DNA of 64,000 nucleotides, taken from NCBI GenBank assembly GCA_900660155.1, contig CABFPE010000136.1, positions 1,236,453 through 1,300,452 on the forward strand, in the 5' to 3' direction. Within the stretch, counting starts at the first letter, position 1. Each line of letters starts with the position of its first letter. Below are positions 23,389 to 35,111 of this stretch, one piece after another. This stretch comes from Hofstenia miamia (lineage: Eukaryota; Xenacoelomorpha; Acoela; Hofsteniidae). The position numbers and the translations under genes are program-made. The notes beneath the pieces were generated by a model that worked only from the letters and a program-made list of their open reading frames with translations, was not told the DNA's origin and made no database searches.

Positions 23389-26300
23389 GATTAATAATTG
23401 TTTAGCTGAATCTATTTTTAACGCAGAGAATAAATTTATACGTTTTATGCGTACGCAGATGGGAATATGCAATTGCATACATATTAGACAAGCCTTTGTT
23501 GTGTTTTCATCAAAACAAAAACCTTAAAATATCATTCTAACGATTCAATAACTATTTTCAAATCAGTTGGTGAACACTCGCAAGGGTTCAGTCTTGATTC
23601 CACTAAATTTAGTGAAATTTAGTTTCAGCACAATAATGATAAGACAAATTTCAGACTGAAAGTCTTTCTTAGGATTACAAGATGTATAATCGCTGGTTAT
23701 CTCTCCATTTTCAATCAAAGAGACACATGAAAATTTTATCTTCCGCATAAGCTACCAGCAACTGCGCTGCAGGTCTCCGAGTGCATACTTAGAATGCGTG
23801 TTCACAGAAAATTGGAAGCTCATGCACCATTTGATTGAGTGACTTCTTTGAACTAAATGGAGACACATGCAATATATAGCAACACACATTTTGTTTTTAA
23901 ATATTTTCTAGTTAGTTTGAGAGAGCAAAATTAGAACTTATCAGACGGGCTAAGTACTTATTGGAATAGATTTGTATCACAGTGTGATTTACATTTAACT
24001 TATGAAATTGGATGTGCTGCTTATCAGGATAAAAATTGCTTTGCTTTATGGAATCACGACATTACTACTGAATTTCATGTGAGAATGCATTGAAAATATT
24101 ATACTTGAACCTTTATTTAATATCTTCCAATTCTAAGAAAAGTATGTTTTAGTGCAGTTTTAGAATATATTATTTCTGGCGCATTTCTCTTTCCTACCTT
24201 TGACCACGTGATTGGAATATACATTAATATTTCCATACAATGGCATTAACATAATCCATATGAGAGCACAATAATTATCGGCTATGAGCTAAGCTAATTT
24301 CCATGGTAATTATTGGATTTTCTAAGAACATTCAGGAATGGCATGGCTTTCATTAGATTAACGTAAATCAAAATGCAAGAGTGTAGTAATTCGAATCACA
24401 ATTAGACTTTGAAAAAAAATGTAGGCCATCTATCATTTTTTTTCAGATTACTCTCAGTTAAACGGAATATCTAAATGCAAACATAATATTGGAAATATCG
24501 ACTCAACATCAAAAACTTGCATTGATCATTTTAATACCTGTATTAACACTTTTTTTTAGCATTTTCAGACTAGGAGCAGGGGATGTTCAGTTGTTCATAC
24601 CTATACGACATCGATACGCATCACGATATCGAAATTAGAAACCTGTCGCGATCAGTTTAAAAATCCCAATTCATTCTTGTGAGACTTAGTCCCGGCAACA
24701 CGTCTAAATTTATTTATGGTACCATAATAGAAGACCTCCCCGGGAATTCACCGAAATGCGATCTTGTCTAAGTTCATAAAAAACCGTCTAATTCAATTGA
24801 TTTATCTGTGGTTGAATCTCACAACTTTGTTTCTTGAAGAGCTGTGAAACATATGTTGCTAAGACTATATGTAAGTTTTTTCAATAATAAACTTGGAAGT
24901 TATGCCTTTTAATTTACATAAATATCCATAAGGAAAAGTGAATTATAATCATGTAAATCATTGATTTTATCTTCAAAGGTGAGTCCAAGAGATACTTTTA
25001 CATCGTTAATATCTCATTGTCATTAGGTTCACATATTTGGTTGTATTCAATGAGTGTTTAATATTTTTAGTTAACTCAACATTTTGTTTGAGAAACTGTT
25101 AATAAATAACTTTTGTAAGTTCCATAGTAGTTTCTGTCATTTTAGATTCCCAAGATCATGTAAATTTTGCAGTAGTTATCATTGTTTTCCAAATCTTATG
25201 AAAGCAAATCTAGAAACTATATCTTCTTTTTCCCAAACGGTAATCAGTCATTGCAGAACAACAATATAAATGATCTCACATCATTATAAAACTAACAGCG
25301 GATGCCCACGCATTTGGTATTCCAATGCATGGATTCGTTAACCTAATGCAACGATATTGTATTTTATTCCCTGTATAATAATGGCATGCTTTGCAGTCAT
25401 ATCTAGAAGCATAGATCATGGTTAATGGTAATTTTAATTTCTTATTAATTGCAAAATATTCGCATTTTGGCATTTTGATTCAATTCCGAGATGCTTTCCT
25501 CAAATGAATTTTTGCTGAAAACTACGAATAATTATATCTGAATAAATTCACGGAGAAGGCAGATCATAGGAATATTTTAAGATATGAACGATTTACCTGC
25601 AATTTGCTGTTTTATTTTAAATTAATTAATGTCATATATACATTGAGTTATTCCAAATATCAGTTTTCCTACATCCATTTAAATTCATTCAATTGCTAAA
25701 ATTATAGTTATAAAAATAAAGAAGACCTCGTTTTTAGAGGCTATCATTAGGTTAAAATTGTGGTGGATTCGATTTATTAATAGGTTTCAGACAGTAATTT
25801 ATTCCGCTATGTAAATGATATTTATCGGAAATAAGCATTTGCATACGTGTAATTTCGATATTTTGATTATGTATTCAAACATTGGTCTGAAATATAGCAT
25901 TTTCTTGAATACACAATTTCAAATGGAAAATTAACGATTAATCGTCGGAAGAAGAAATAATAGCTGGAAATTGTTAGGGCTTTTTTGACCCTTTAATAAC
26001 ATTAGTTGTATTTTAAAAAATACATCATAATTTTTCATGTTTGGCTGTTGTAATGAATGGAAAGAAGACAACTAGAAAATTGTACGAAAGGTAGGCAGAC
26101 CTCATAATTAGAATGTTTTGGTTCCACTTCTTGTTATATGAAATTTTTTAATCCATGCAGCATATTGCAATATTATTGGAAGTTTTTTTAACAAACTTGC
26201 TATTTTATATATTTTTTCTTAACTCTTAAGAAATGAGCAAAGTAATGACAATAATATTGTTTTGCATAGGGTCTAAGTATCCCTGAATACAATACTTCAT

Positions 26301-27740
26301 GGGGTATATCGTTATGCTTTACATTATAGAAGTCCATGGCTATACAAAAAAGACTGAAAACCCATTGTATTCATCCTGTTTACAAAGAAATTGTCAGATT
26401 AGTTTAAGCTAATTTCAATTTAGAAGACATAAAATAATTTCCCAAAGAGAAATCGTACATAGAATTCATTTTGCACTCCTAAAAATATTATATGAGGAAA
26501 AAGATCATTAGGACCAGTGCAATTTTGTTGAGATAATATTTTCCCAATGTCAAATATTTCTGATATGTACAATTTAGTCTTAACTTAGTATATAGCCACA
26601 TCATACTACTTCAATTATGCTTCCATTGTTAGAATTTGAATAGCTGATACCAATAAAACCGGGCCAACAAAATTCTAAGAAATTTCAATGTAATGGTAAT
26701 CGCAGTAGTCCATAACTAACCACTCTGATAAAGATGGTGATTTTCTCAGATTGAAATTGGGTAATTGGCAATAAATGAAGATATTGCAATATATTGCAAT
26801 ACGCTATTGTCTATCAAATTTCTATTGCAATATAATTATTTTGGATTTATACAAAGACTTCCTTGTTAAGATCAAATGCTTTCCATGCTACCGTGGATCT
26901 CATAAATCCCTTCGAATGTTTCATACCCATTTTGAGAAAAAGGCCCACAATATTTTAATAAACAATACAAATTAAGAAATGTGTATGCACATAAATTTAT
27001 ACACTATTCAATTCAATCCCACACTTAAAAAATAATTAAATATATTGCTTTGGAGTATCCACATCTTCGGATAAAAAAAGAATCCCAACATAGTTCAGCT
27101 AGCGTATATCAATATCTATGGAAATTTACGAAATTCGAAACAGCGCATGCATCTCTGGAATTAAACTACAAATAAATTCAGGAAGAGTATCAAAATTTCA
27201 GTTTGTTGATCAGTTGATTCAAAAAATACCCATGGTTGAGGCATAAAAAGACTCATACCCGTTTATATCGTAGTGAAACTACTAAAAGACCCCATTGTAA
27301 ATGATATTTTGAAGTTGTATACAATAATTGTACTATTAAATGACCAGTAAAAATTCGAAATTTGTCTTCGAGAATTCACAATAAGGTGAAATGCCTCCTT
27401 ATTAATTAGTCAAAACAACTATATATGTTACTCGCAATTACAAAATGTGTGCATGCAATGAAACACTGTCGTTGGGCAAAATTGCACTAGCACGCAATTT
27501 CTCAAACATTGAGCATATAAATTTACAACAACGACCACAAAATTTTAGTTTAACTGGCAATTTTGTGATGCATATTTAAAAAAACTGGTTATTAGTCAAT
27601 ATATTTTCTCCAATCATCTAAGACATGAATTAAGACGTCATTTGTTGATATATTATTTCTAAATCAAAATTTTTTTTATAGTTCAAATTATAAATCATCT
27701 TCTTTAAATGAAAGACTTGAATTGACAATATTTGTAATTT
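23389..27740. other. No gene seen
   Basis: AT-rich intergenic or intronic sequence. The only distinctive spot is a GC-richer stretch at 24577-24770 beginning CAGGGGATGTTCAGTTG with several ATCGATA/CGATATCG words, which looks like an isolated hAT end. Confidence 0.4.
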
Positions 27741-27962
27741 GTTTTTTTTAAATTTTTTTTCTCTTTTTGAATGAACTCCATAAATTTTTTCTTTTTACTC
27801 GGGCTAACTTAAATTTTTGGACGTCATCCCTGTACCACTTTGTTTTTCAATTTGGCATTTGACTTTTACTTGACATCAAATCAAAAGGCTTTAATTACAT
27901 GTGTAAGTTGATGCTTGTCAATATTTCCTACATTTTTATTTTTTTCTTAATGTCCAAACTAT

Positions 27963-29250
27963 CTAGAAGACATAAAATAATTCTTCTAATGAAGATTGAA
28001 CTTCTATGGTTCCAATAATACAAGCAGCATTTGTCTGCTGAATTATAATACTCAAGCGTTGTTTAAGATACTCTGCTGCACATGGTTCCTTTGAAGAAAA
28101 TATTAGGGACTTGCCAAGTTGGGAAATAAAGTCTCCTGTTAATTTACCTGCACTGCCTTGACATTCAAAAGCTAGGGGTTGAAATATATAGCCTTGTTGA
28201 ACAATGTCACTATATTTAGATATTTTTCGGGATTTAGCATCTGTTGCAACTTTAGTAGGAGCAAAAGTTGAAATCGGACTGGGAGTAATTGCATCAACTA
28301 CTGTAACGTCCCACACTAAGGAGCGTCCTCTTGTCCAAGGAACAGTAGTCACGCCATCAGGTCGTTTCCCATCTTTTCTGAACAATCCTGGTGGTTCCAA
28401 AATTGAAGGGACGTCGATCATTGAAAAAGTGCGCTTAAAAAGGTTATTCAATTGAGAATGACGTGCAAAATGACCAGCGCTTCTCTTACAAGACAATCAA
28501 TGAAGACCATCAGTTGAAATATGTTGTTCACATAAACGAACACCTAGTCTAGAGGCAACACTAATACGCAAAGTGACATTGTTCAACTTCAGGTTAAGTT
28601 TGTTTGATGGAAGAACATTGAGCCATGCTCCAGCTAGACTGCCTTGAATTGCCTGAAATCTTGCAAGATCTTTTTCAGACATATGTCTCACTAGGAAACT
28701 CTCTAGTTGTTTTAAAACAGGAAACGACCAATTTCTTTGAATAGTAGAAGCTTGACCAACTGGAGTTTGCGAATTATTAGACAGCTTTAACCACAAATCC
28801 AAAGCATGTGATTCTTCAATTGTAGGGAGACATCCAGGAGCAATCTTTAACATCAAGTTTTCACATTTGGCCACGGATGCAAGAAAACAACTGGATGCTA
28901 AAATATGAGTTAAAGGTATTCCTAAGCTACCTAAGGAAACTGGTAGACAAGCTTGGACAGTTGCATTTTCTGACAAATTGACGTTGGTATTAGTTGAATA
29001 AAATGCTTCTTTCAGAGGTTCAGTTTGAGATTCACTTTCAGTACTGTTTGATCGGATATGGCTCAGAAGAGTAATGAAATTCAATTGGTAGTTCCAATCC
29101 TGCTCTACATTTTTAAGCAGTTTTCTTGCCGTCTATAACCTCTTATTTCTGAGTAAGAGTCATAGTTGTAAAAAGGCTTGGGTTGCGGTTGGTTCAGGTT
29201 GAGATTTTTGAGAAGCAATTGAGGTCATTGAATTGCTATTTTCTGAAATT
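27963..29250 (-). pseudogene. Non-LTR retrotransposon ORF2, C-terminal part
   Basis: Two long frames (29084-28497 and 28496-27963, minus) are separated by a single TGA and read as one protein of about 370 residues. Recognisable blocks include LGSLGIPLTHILASSCFLAS, LAGAWLNVLPS, the half motif CEQH followed by GLH, then LSCKRSAGHFARHSQLNN, EPPGLFRKDGKRPDG and RGRSLVWDVTVVDA, ending AEYLKQRLSIIIQQTNAACI. This succession is familiar from the region after the reverse transcriptase in a widespread animal non-LTR lineage (CR1/L2/Daphne-like); I do not fix the clade. The usual second half of the cysteine motif (CxCG) between CEQH and GLH is missing, apparently deleted. The TGA replaces the Gly codon normally found in GLHGLSC. 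Traces of coding continue upstream to about 29250. Otherwise little decayed, so relatively young. Confidence 0.85.
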
Positions 29251-30119
29251 AGTTATGCACATATATAATAAATTTGTTGCTTTTAAAAAGCACTTGAGAA
29301 CAGTCTAAATTTAAGCATTAATAATAGCTTGACATATTTCTCATTTTCTTGATGTTCTAGTCTCCGCCTAATTCACATTTCCGTTGTATAAATTTGCAGT
29401 TGAATAACACTTTTTTACTACGACTGTGTAACTAAAAAACTAATAGTATTAAGAAACCAAAACCATGCCTTCTGTATTCTAGTCAGATTTCTAACTGAAT
29501 TTGCGCTTTAACTCTAAAATAGTAGATTAGCTTAATCTGTTGTGAAATCAACGAATTGATAAACTTTAGTCCGTGAAGTAGTGAAAAGCAACCCAATAAG
29601 TAGCTGTAACCTGGTAACTCCTAGAACAACATTGAGGATTATGGAGTTTGGATAGATTTGGTTATTAAGCTGGAAAAAATCAAATTATATTATTTTTAAA
29701 GTTGTTTTAAACTTATTTGCCTACCCTATAGAATCTCACTTAACTTACTATTCATAGAACAATCACAGGTACACTGGCTACAATGAAGAGTTACATTAAA
29801 AAAATATGGTATAATAATATTTCATACTGAAGTTGGGAATCTCAAATCTAGGCCTGGGCTTGGAGCTTGAGTGATGAATTAAGGGTCTCTATTAAGCTTG
29901 AGTTTGCTGTAAAAAAAACCAAGCCTAATGCTAGCCCTATTTAAGATCCAAATACTAGACTGTGATAAGTAATAGAATCATATAGTAAATATCAAATACT
30001 CAGTCCTTATCTATAGTTAAAAATTAACCCTAAGAAAATGACGCATAGCATGTATAAAGTCAATATTTAAAACATAAAACATTAAACTTAAAATAAGAAA
30101 AGTTAGTTTAGCCTAATTA
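29251..30119. other. No gene seen
   Basis: AT-rich. At 29851-29946 a short segment begins TAGGCCTGGGCTTGG and ends with an inverted TAGGGCTAG and GGCTTGG, possibly a very short hAT MITE, but without target duplication. Confidence 0.35.
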
Positions 30120-30520
30120 TCCCAATTCTCAAGACCCTTCCATGAAATTTCTTGCTGGCAAAATTTCGGTATCGAATGATGCGTTGTCAATTTTTTACAC
30201 TGAAATGATTTTGTGCAGACTGCAAAAGTTGGTCCTGTCCATACAACACCTGTCCACTCAAATTTGTCTTCAATTATGACCAGTAGTTCTCAATAGATTT
30301 GAGATTTGGATTCATGAGGGCCATTGCATCAGTTCAATCATATTCTCTTCTAGCCAGCGCATTGTAACTCGAGCATTATTAGGTCCAGCATTGTACTTTT
30401 GGTAGACGAATGCTGGGTGAACAACAAAGAATGGCTGCACCTAATCTCTGAGAAGCTGGAGGTAGTTCTGTGCTGGCAAAGTCCCATGTATGCGTCGTAA
30501 AACTAAAGGTCCAAATGTTC
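30120..30520 (-). pseudogene. Tc1-type transposase fragment A
   Basis: The minus-strand reading gives GPLVLRRIHGTLPAQNYLQL, then VYQKYNAGPNNARVTMRWL, EENMIELMQWPS and, after a stop, NLKSIENYW-like sequence in shifted frame. This follows the Tc1 order: Gly-rich block, the second catalytic block (normally QDNAPCH, here lost), the WPS block and IENLW. The N-terminal half and both termini are absent. Belongs to a family different from the element at 15388-17036. Confidence 0.6.
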
Positions 30521-30589
30521 TATTACCGAAATTGAATTTTTTAAAATAGCACCATCATTAAGAACTATAAGAAGATGAGTGAAAGACTT

Positions 30590-30840
30590 CAAAGATAAAA
30601 CAAGAGACACGTTCAGGGAGACCACGAAGTTAATCAGACGGTGATTTGAAGGAAAAGCTAAGATCAGCGATTGAAGAAAGTTCATTTTTATCACTTCAAC
30701 AATTGCTAACAACATTGAATACGATAAGGACGAATGCTACATGAAATGAATGTTTATGGAATGTGGGTCCTGCACAAGCTTAATGACCAAAACAGGAAGC
30801 AGAGATTTCAGTTTTGTCAAAATCTTTTAGAAGTAATATT
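30590..30840 (+). pseudogene. mariner-like transposase N-terminal fragment
   Basis: On + a decayed reading gives GRP then KEKLRSAIEESSFLSLQQL and TTLNTIRTNA, matching the second helix-turn-helix of mariner transposases, and in another frame NVGPAQA-like sequence where the WVPHEL block would lie, then RKQRFQFCQNLLEVIL. No catalytic aspartates could be followed with confidence further downstream. It is oriented opposite to the neighbouring Tc1 fragment. Confidence 0.4.
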
Positions 30841-31381
30841 ACAAATTAAAATCTATCACAGATACCCAATACAAGATAAATCATGAACATAATTTGAACA
30901 TTTCTTTCATTGATTCAATCGATTTTCTGCAGCCTCAAATATTACTTTTTTACCAATGACTACGAGTAAAACCATGCATTCAATTTTTTTCTCCTAATGG
31001 AAGAAACTCATTGGATACGGCAATTCCTGGTTCAGTCGTCAACAGTGACTCATTTGTTTATTTCTTAACACCCATCAAAGAAACATGAAGGAAACGAAGG
31101 CAATCAAATTTCCGAGTTCCTTTTGCAGATAGATAATGCAACTTCTCAATACCCAACAATTTCTTGAACAAAGCGGAGAAACAGTAAGGAATTTTATTGG
31201 CCTGACCTGTTTCTTTTTAGAAACAGGAAGCGTAACCTAAAAGGCGTTCCAATTTCATCGCAAATGCATGTGGTTGCTGTAGTCAACAACAAAATGGATC
31301 AACTTCAACCTTTACAGGTACCGGAACAAATAGACAATTTCAAATTGCATTGTAATAAAGCTATATTACACATTTACACAC

Positions 31382-31490
31382 TAATGAGATTAAGTGCTTT
31401 CGTGCTTCATTGATTTCATTGATTCTGAATCGGATAGATTTCTGAATTGTAAAATTTGACCTAGCAATATGTTTTCTCAATGTTTTTGAA
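31382..31490 (+). repeat. Dispersed repeat, copy 1 (about 109 bp)
   Basis: Starts TAATGAGATTAAGTGCTTTC and runs through GATTCTGAATCGGATAGATT to the GTTTTCTCA block. It matches 36616-36722 with only about eight differences, in the same orientation. Non-coding; its abrupt ends suggest a fragment of a mobile element family. No termini or tails identify which. Confidence 0.75.
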
Positions 31491-31654
31491 AATTTATAAT
31501 TGCTAAATGTTATGTACATTCCTTATATTCCTTTTTACCTTGGCAACAAAACTTTTGCTACAACTTAGTACTTGCTAAAATTGAAGATATACTGACGAAA
31601 GTTACTACTGTTTAGATAAATGGCCTTTAGTAGGGCAAGGGAGGTACTAAAAAT

Positions 31655-32305
31655 GTCAGTATTGAATAAGGAGAACAGAGTAAAGACAATAAATATGTGG
31701 TTCATACGAGTGCTGAGACTCTAAGCAGGAATAATTAGGTGGAATAAGAGTGAACTAATAGAGTTAGACAAGAAGAGCAGGAAGCCACTAGAATCAGGGA
31801 GAAAACGCAACTTAAATGGAGATGTTGATAGGCTGCACATGACAATGCATAAATGAGGTAAAGAATTGTTTAATGTTGAGGAAATAGTAGAATCAGAAGG
31901 AATATGTTGAAAAGTAAACTAAGGGATCACTACTGGATGTCAGTGTGGAGCTAAGGAAGATAAGAACTGAGGATGAGAGAAAGAAGGTATACTAGAGTAG
32001 GATAAAAGCAAAGAAGCAAAAAACGTATAGGCAGAAGGCAATGCATGAGAATACTGGAGGATTACACAAAACTGTGACAAAGAAGAGATCAAAAATGGCT
32101 TATGAACGCACGACTTAAAAAGTAAAGAGAAGCACTGATAATGGAAATACAGGAGTAAGGAGTCAGAACAAACTGGGATAAGAAGCACATAGGCAGAAGA
32201 GCTGAGGTGAGTGAAGAATGCTGGTTATGAAAGAAAGAGTTAGAGACAGTAGATCATCTGATGACAGAGCTCGAAAAGAGTTCCTGCACGTAAGGTGATA
32301 GACGA
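31655..32305 (+). pseudogene. Non-LTR retrotransposon Pol, post-RT region, decayed
   Basis: Purine-rich sequence that translates on + (with shifts) into KENRVKTINMWFIRVLRL, AGIIRWNKSELIELDKKSRK, GDVDRLHM, GKELFNVEEIVESEG and later GVRTNWDKKHIGRRAEVSEE and KKELETVDHLM. These blocks match the conserved region downstream of the reverse transcriptase in a common animal LINE lineage (AGIIxWTKEEL.ELDRKTRK, DVDRLY.PR..GGRGL, LRTNxxK..I, C..C...ETV.HL...C). At least two of the zinc-binding cysteines are replaced or lost. It ends abruptly at about 32305, where a Tc1 fragment begins. Confidence 0.75.
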
Positions 32306-32742
32306 TCTGCTAACCATGCTCTCCTGACTTGAATCCCATTGAAAACCTGTGGGTACTAGTGAAAAAAGAGTTTATAAGGGTGGACAGCAGTACAAAAGTA
32401 TAGTAGAGCTTTAGTATGATACTCAAAAAGCAATCAGGGATTTTATTCGAGAAACTATTAGTTGTCTAACAAGCTCCATTGATGAAAGACTGCTGATTGT
32501 TGAGAAAAAGGGCGGACATATAAATATGTGAAAAATGGTTTTTTGTTATTTGAAAAAAGACCATAGTTTGTTTAACTTCTAAATTGTGTTGCTATGTACA
32601 TATGTTCCATAATTTTAAATTAATCACGCCACAATACCCACTTGCAAAATATCTTCAGACAGCCACTTTCACACTGTTATTGTTTTATTTTTATTTTAAT
32701 AAAATAAATTTTTTTAATATATTTGCATAAAATCTTCAGACA

Positions 32743-32745
<3 letters not shown>
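32305..32745 (+). mobile_element. Tc1-type element, 3' part (fragment B)
   Basis: Begins within the transposase at PDLNPIENLWVLVKKEFIR (frame + from about 32325), continues with stops and shifts to FIRETISCLTSSIDERLLIV and EKKGGHINM, the typical Tc1 C-terminus. The 3' end carries two direct copies of a terminal motif, TTGCAAAATATCTTCAGACA (32642-32661) and TTGCATAAAATCTTCAGACA (32723-32742), and stops at GAGTG (inverted) next to TA at 32746, consistent with IR/DR-type Tc1 ends. The 5' half is missing. Confidence 0.78.

Positions 32746-32774
<29 letters not shown>
32746..32774 (+). repeat. (TA)n microsatellite at Tc1 fragment B end
   Basis: About 14 TA units beginning exactly at the transposon boundary, a second instance here of a Tc1 terminus abutting a TA tract. 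Confidence 0.92.
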
Positions 32775-32778
<4 letters not shown>

Positions 32779-32790
32779 AAAATGTTAAGG

Positions 32791-32830
32791 CCCGAGTTGA
32801 GAGTCACACCAGCGTGAAACTGTGAGAAGG
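32791..32830 (+). repeat. Short structured repeat, copy B
   Basis: CCCGAGTTGAGAG followed by ACCAGCGTGAAACTGTGAGA. It matches 55637-55674 (CCCGAGCTGAGAG, ACCAGCATGAAGCTGTGCGA) at about 30 of 38 positions. In this copy AGTT (32795-32798) can pair with AACT (32818-32821); in the other copy the corresponding bases are AGCT and AGCT, so both sides of the pairing changed together. Confidence 0.55.
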
Positions 32831-34551
32831 AAAGAGATAAATTAGAAAGTTAATATATCATCAATATAGTAAGTTAAAGCTACGATTTAACCCTTTTGAA
32901 AACTTTGAAACACAAGAGCTGCAGCTAAGTGAGAATAGTTAGGGTTCTTTAACCTTATTGAATTTACAATAAATATAAGGTTTTGAACTAATTCAGTTAA
33001 CTGAGACTAACATGGATTTGATGCAATAATTGAAAATATTGGGACCACGACAACACCACTTCTACAATAAATTTCTCAAACTTTTGAAGGGTTTCGAAAA
33101 GCTGATGTAAAATTGTGTGACTGCGACGAGATTGGGCTGGTCGTGCATGTCATGAAATGACCAAAGACCATGTAGACTCACACATAGTTAATTTATCAGA
33201 TGGCACATGCATAAATATGTTAGCATTTACTTTTGCTAAAAGATTCTTACTGTTATTAAATTTAACATTTCATTAGCTGTTACTTAAAGTGAAATTTATT
33301 ACGTTTTCCTTATAATTTAGCAATTCTTAAATGTCACTGAATCAATTAGCAATTCTCCTAAAAAACTTTTAGGACGTATTAAATGAAGTTAATTTTACTA
33401 TTTGTGCTTTTTAGAATTAAGCAAAAATGTTTCATAGTGCAGCTGGTACATTGAGGGTGTTTAATTTTTAATGATATAGTTAGAGGAAAGTGTTTATAAG
33501 CCTTAAATTATTAAAATGAAAAGTACTGAAATCCGGTTATATTAGTTCGATTTATAGAGGCTTCTAACGAATCGTGCCCGAGACGAATATTAACAAGTAG
33601 ATATAAACATATATTTTTAAGAGAAATTTCATAGCTACATGGGAAGGGGATTTTGTTCTCCCATGTAGTTGAGAAAAGTATGGTGTATTTTTTCATCAAA
33701 ATTTATACCATTCAAAAAAGTGTTAAAAGTGATCTTTAGGGAATTGAAACCAGGAAAAAAACTTCTACTAACTGGCTGATTTTCGAGAAATCGAAGGTAT
33801 CTTCTAAGTGAATATTTATCTTTAGCACTTTTGGTCCAACCTTGATGGGCTATTAATAAGCTATGCCCAAAGTTCTAGAAATTTGTTAACTATTGTTCGT
33901 CTTGCACTAAATTTAGGCATCAGATCTCAAATAACATTTAGAAATTTGAAAATGTTCAACTATTACCTCATCGTCCACTCTAGAGTTGTAACCGGGTTGG
34001 GCATTGAGCTACTCAAGGCAGAGGAATTTTTTGTGCAATGGGTCTAGAATTTTTTAAATTACTGTTAATATGCATTCCTTCCCTTACTTTGAAAGAGACT
34101 TTTCAATTAGTTGACAGGCTATCGCTTTTGTCGCTCCATTGAATTATTTAAAAGTGCCATTGTCAATTGATGTGAAATTATTATAACATCATTTCAATTA
34201 TAAGATTTACTTTAATTATTTACAAAGAAAATTCTTGAAATTGTTTTATCAACGTCTGATTTTACTGATTGCATGCTGCCGCGCTTGAAATCCCTTGGAG
34301 GTTGCAAATCTGATCGTTCAATGTGACATGCATAATGATTTTATTGCCGATTAAATTCGTATAATTAAAATCTCGAAATTTAGGACTGTACTGATAATTT
34401 TCCTAAAAAATCTCTGTATTAATTTTAGAATGTACAATAAATGCTTAAAAAGTGAGAAAATGTGCGTGCATTTTGGGTATTTCGTTTAACACAATATTTA
34501 CCACACAAATGAAACTGACTATTTACACAATCGTTTTATTTTTTTTTACTC
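32831..34551. other. No gene seen; one hairpin
   Basis: AT-rich. At 33629-33671 a 10-bp perfect inverted repeat (CTACATGGGA and TCCCATGTAG) flanks an 18-base spacer. No coding signal. Confidence 0.4.
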
Positions 34552-34554
34552 TAA

Positions 34555-35108
34555 GGGAGCGTTCACATATTACGTAATCAATTTTTTGGCTATTTTCTAC
34601 TCCCCCCTCCCCCATGTAATCAGTCGTAATCATTTGGTTGACCCTCCTCGGTAAATTACGTCATCATCTACTTTACCCCCCCCTGAAGTCTGAATATGTT
34701 TAAACTTTGTCTTGTCGAGTAAACAATGGTTGTCATGGTAACAAATTTACTTTTTAATTATACATGTGATTATTAAATTGAAAACAATGTTAAAAATAAA
34801 TGCGAAACACACAAATTCATGAAATTTTATGCAAATTACTATCATTAAATTTACAAACTATTAAATATTGAATTTACAATCAATTAAATATAAATTTATT
34901 TTTACATGCAAAATATAAAATATGGGGAATACAGAAGATTTAAATAGTTGATATTTTTCATACTTATGATAAAATATGCTGTCATTTTTTTTTGATTTGT
35001 TTATGTCATCAAACCACTTGACCCCTCCCCCCTCCCCCCTAATCAAACGTAAGCAATTTTGATGACCCTCTCCCCCCCTACTTGATTACGTAATATGTGA
35101 ACGCTCCC
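34555..35108. mobile_element. Harbinger-like MITE, TAA target duplication (554 bp)
   Basis: Terminal inverted repeats of 27 bases are identical and begin GGGAGCGTTCACATATTACG. TAA flanks both sides (34552-34554, 35109-35111), the TWA-type 3-bp target of PIF/Harbinger transposons. The interior is AT-rich and non-coding. Just inside each end is a C-rich block followed by a shared segment (roughly TAATCA..CGTAA.CA..T.GATGACCCTC) that lies in direct, not inverted, orientation at 34603-34650 and 35023-35080. Perfect termini suggest recent movement, mobilised in trans. Confidence 0.88.
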
Positions 35109-35111
35109 TAA

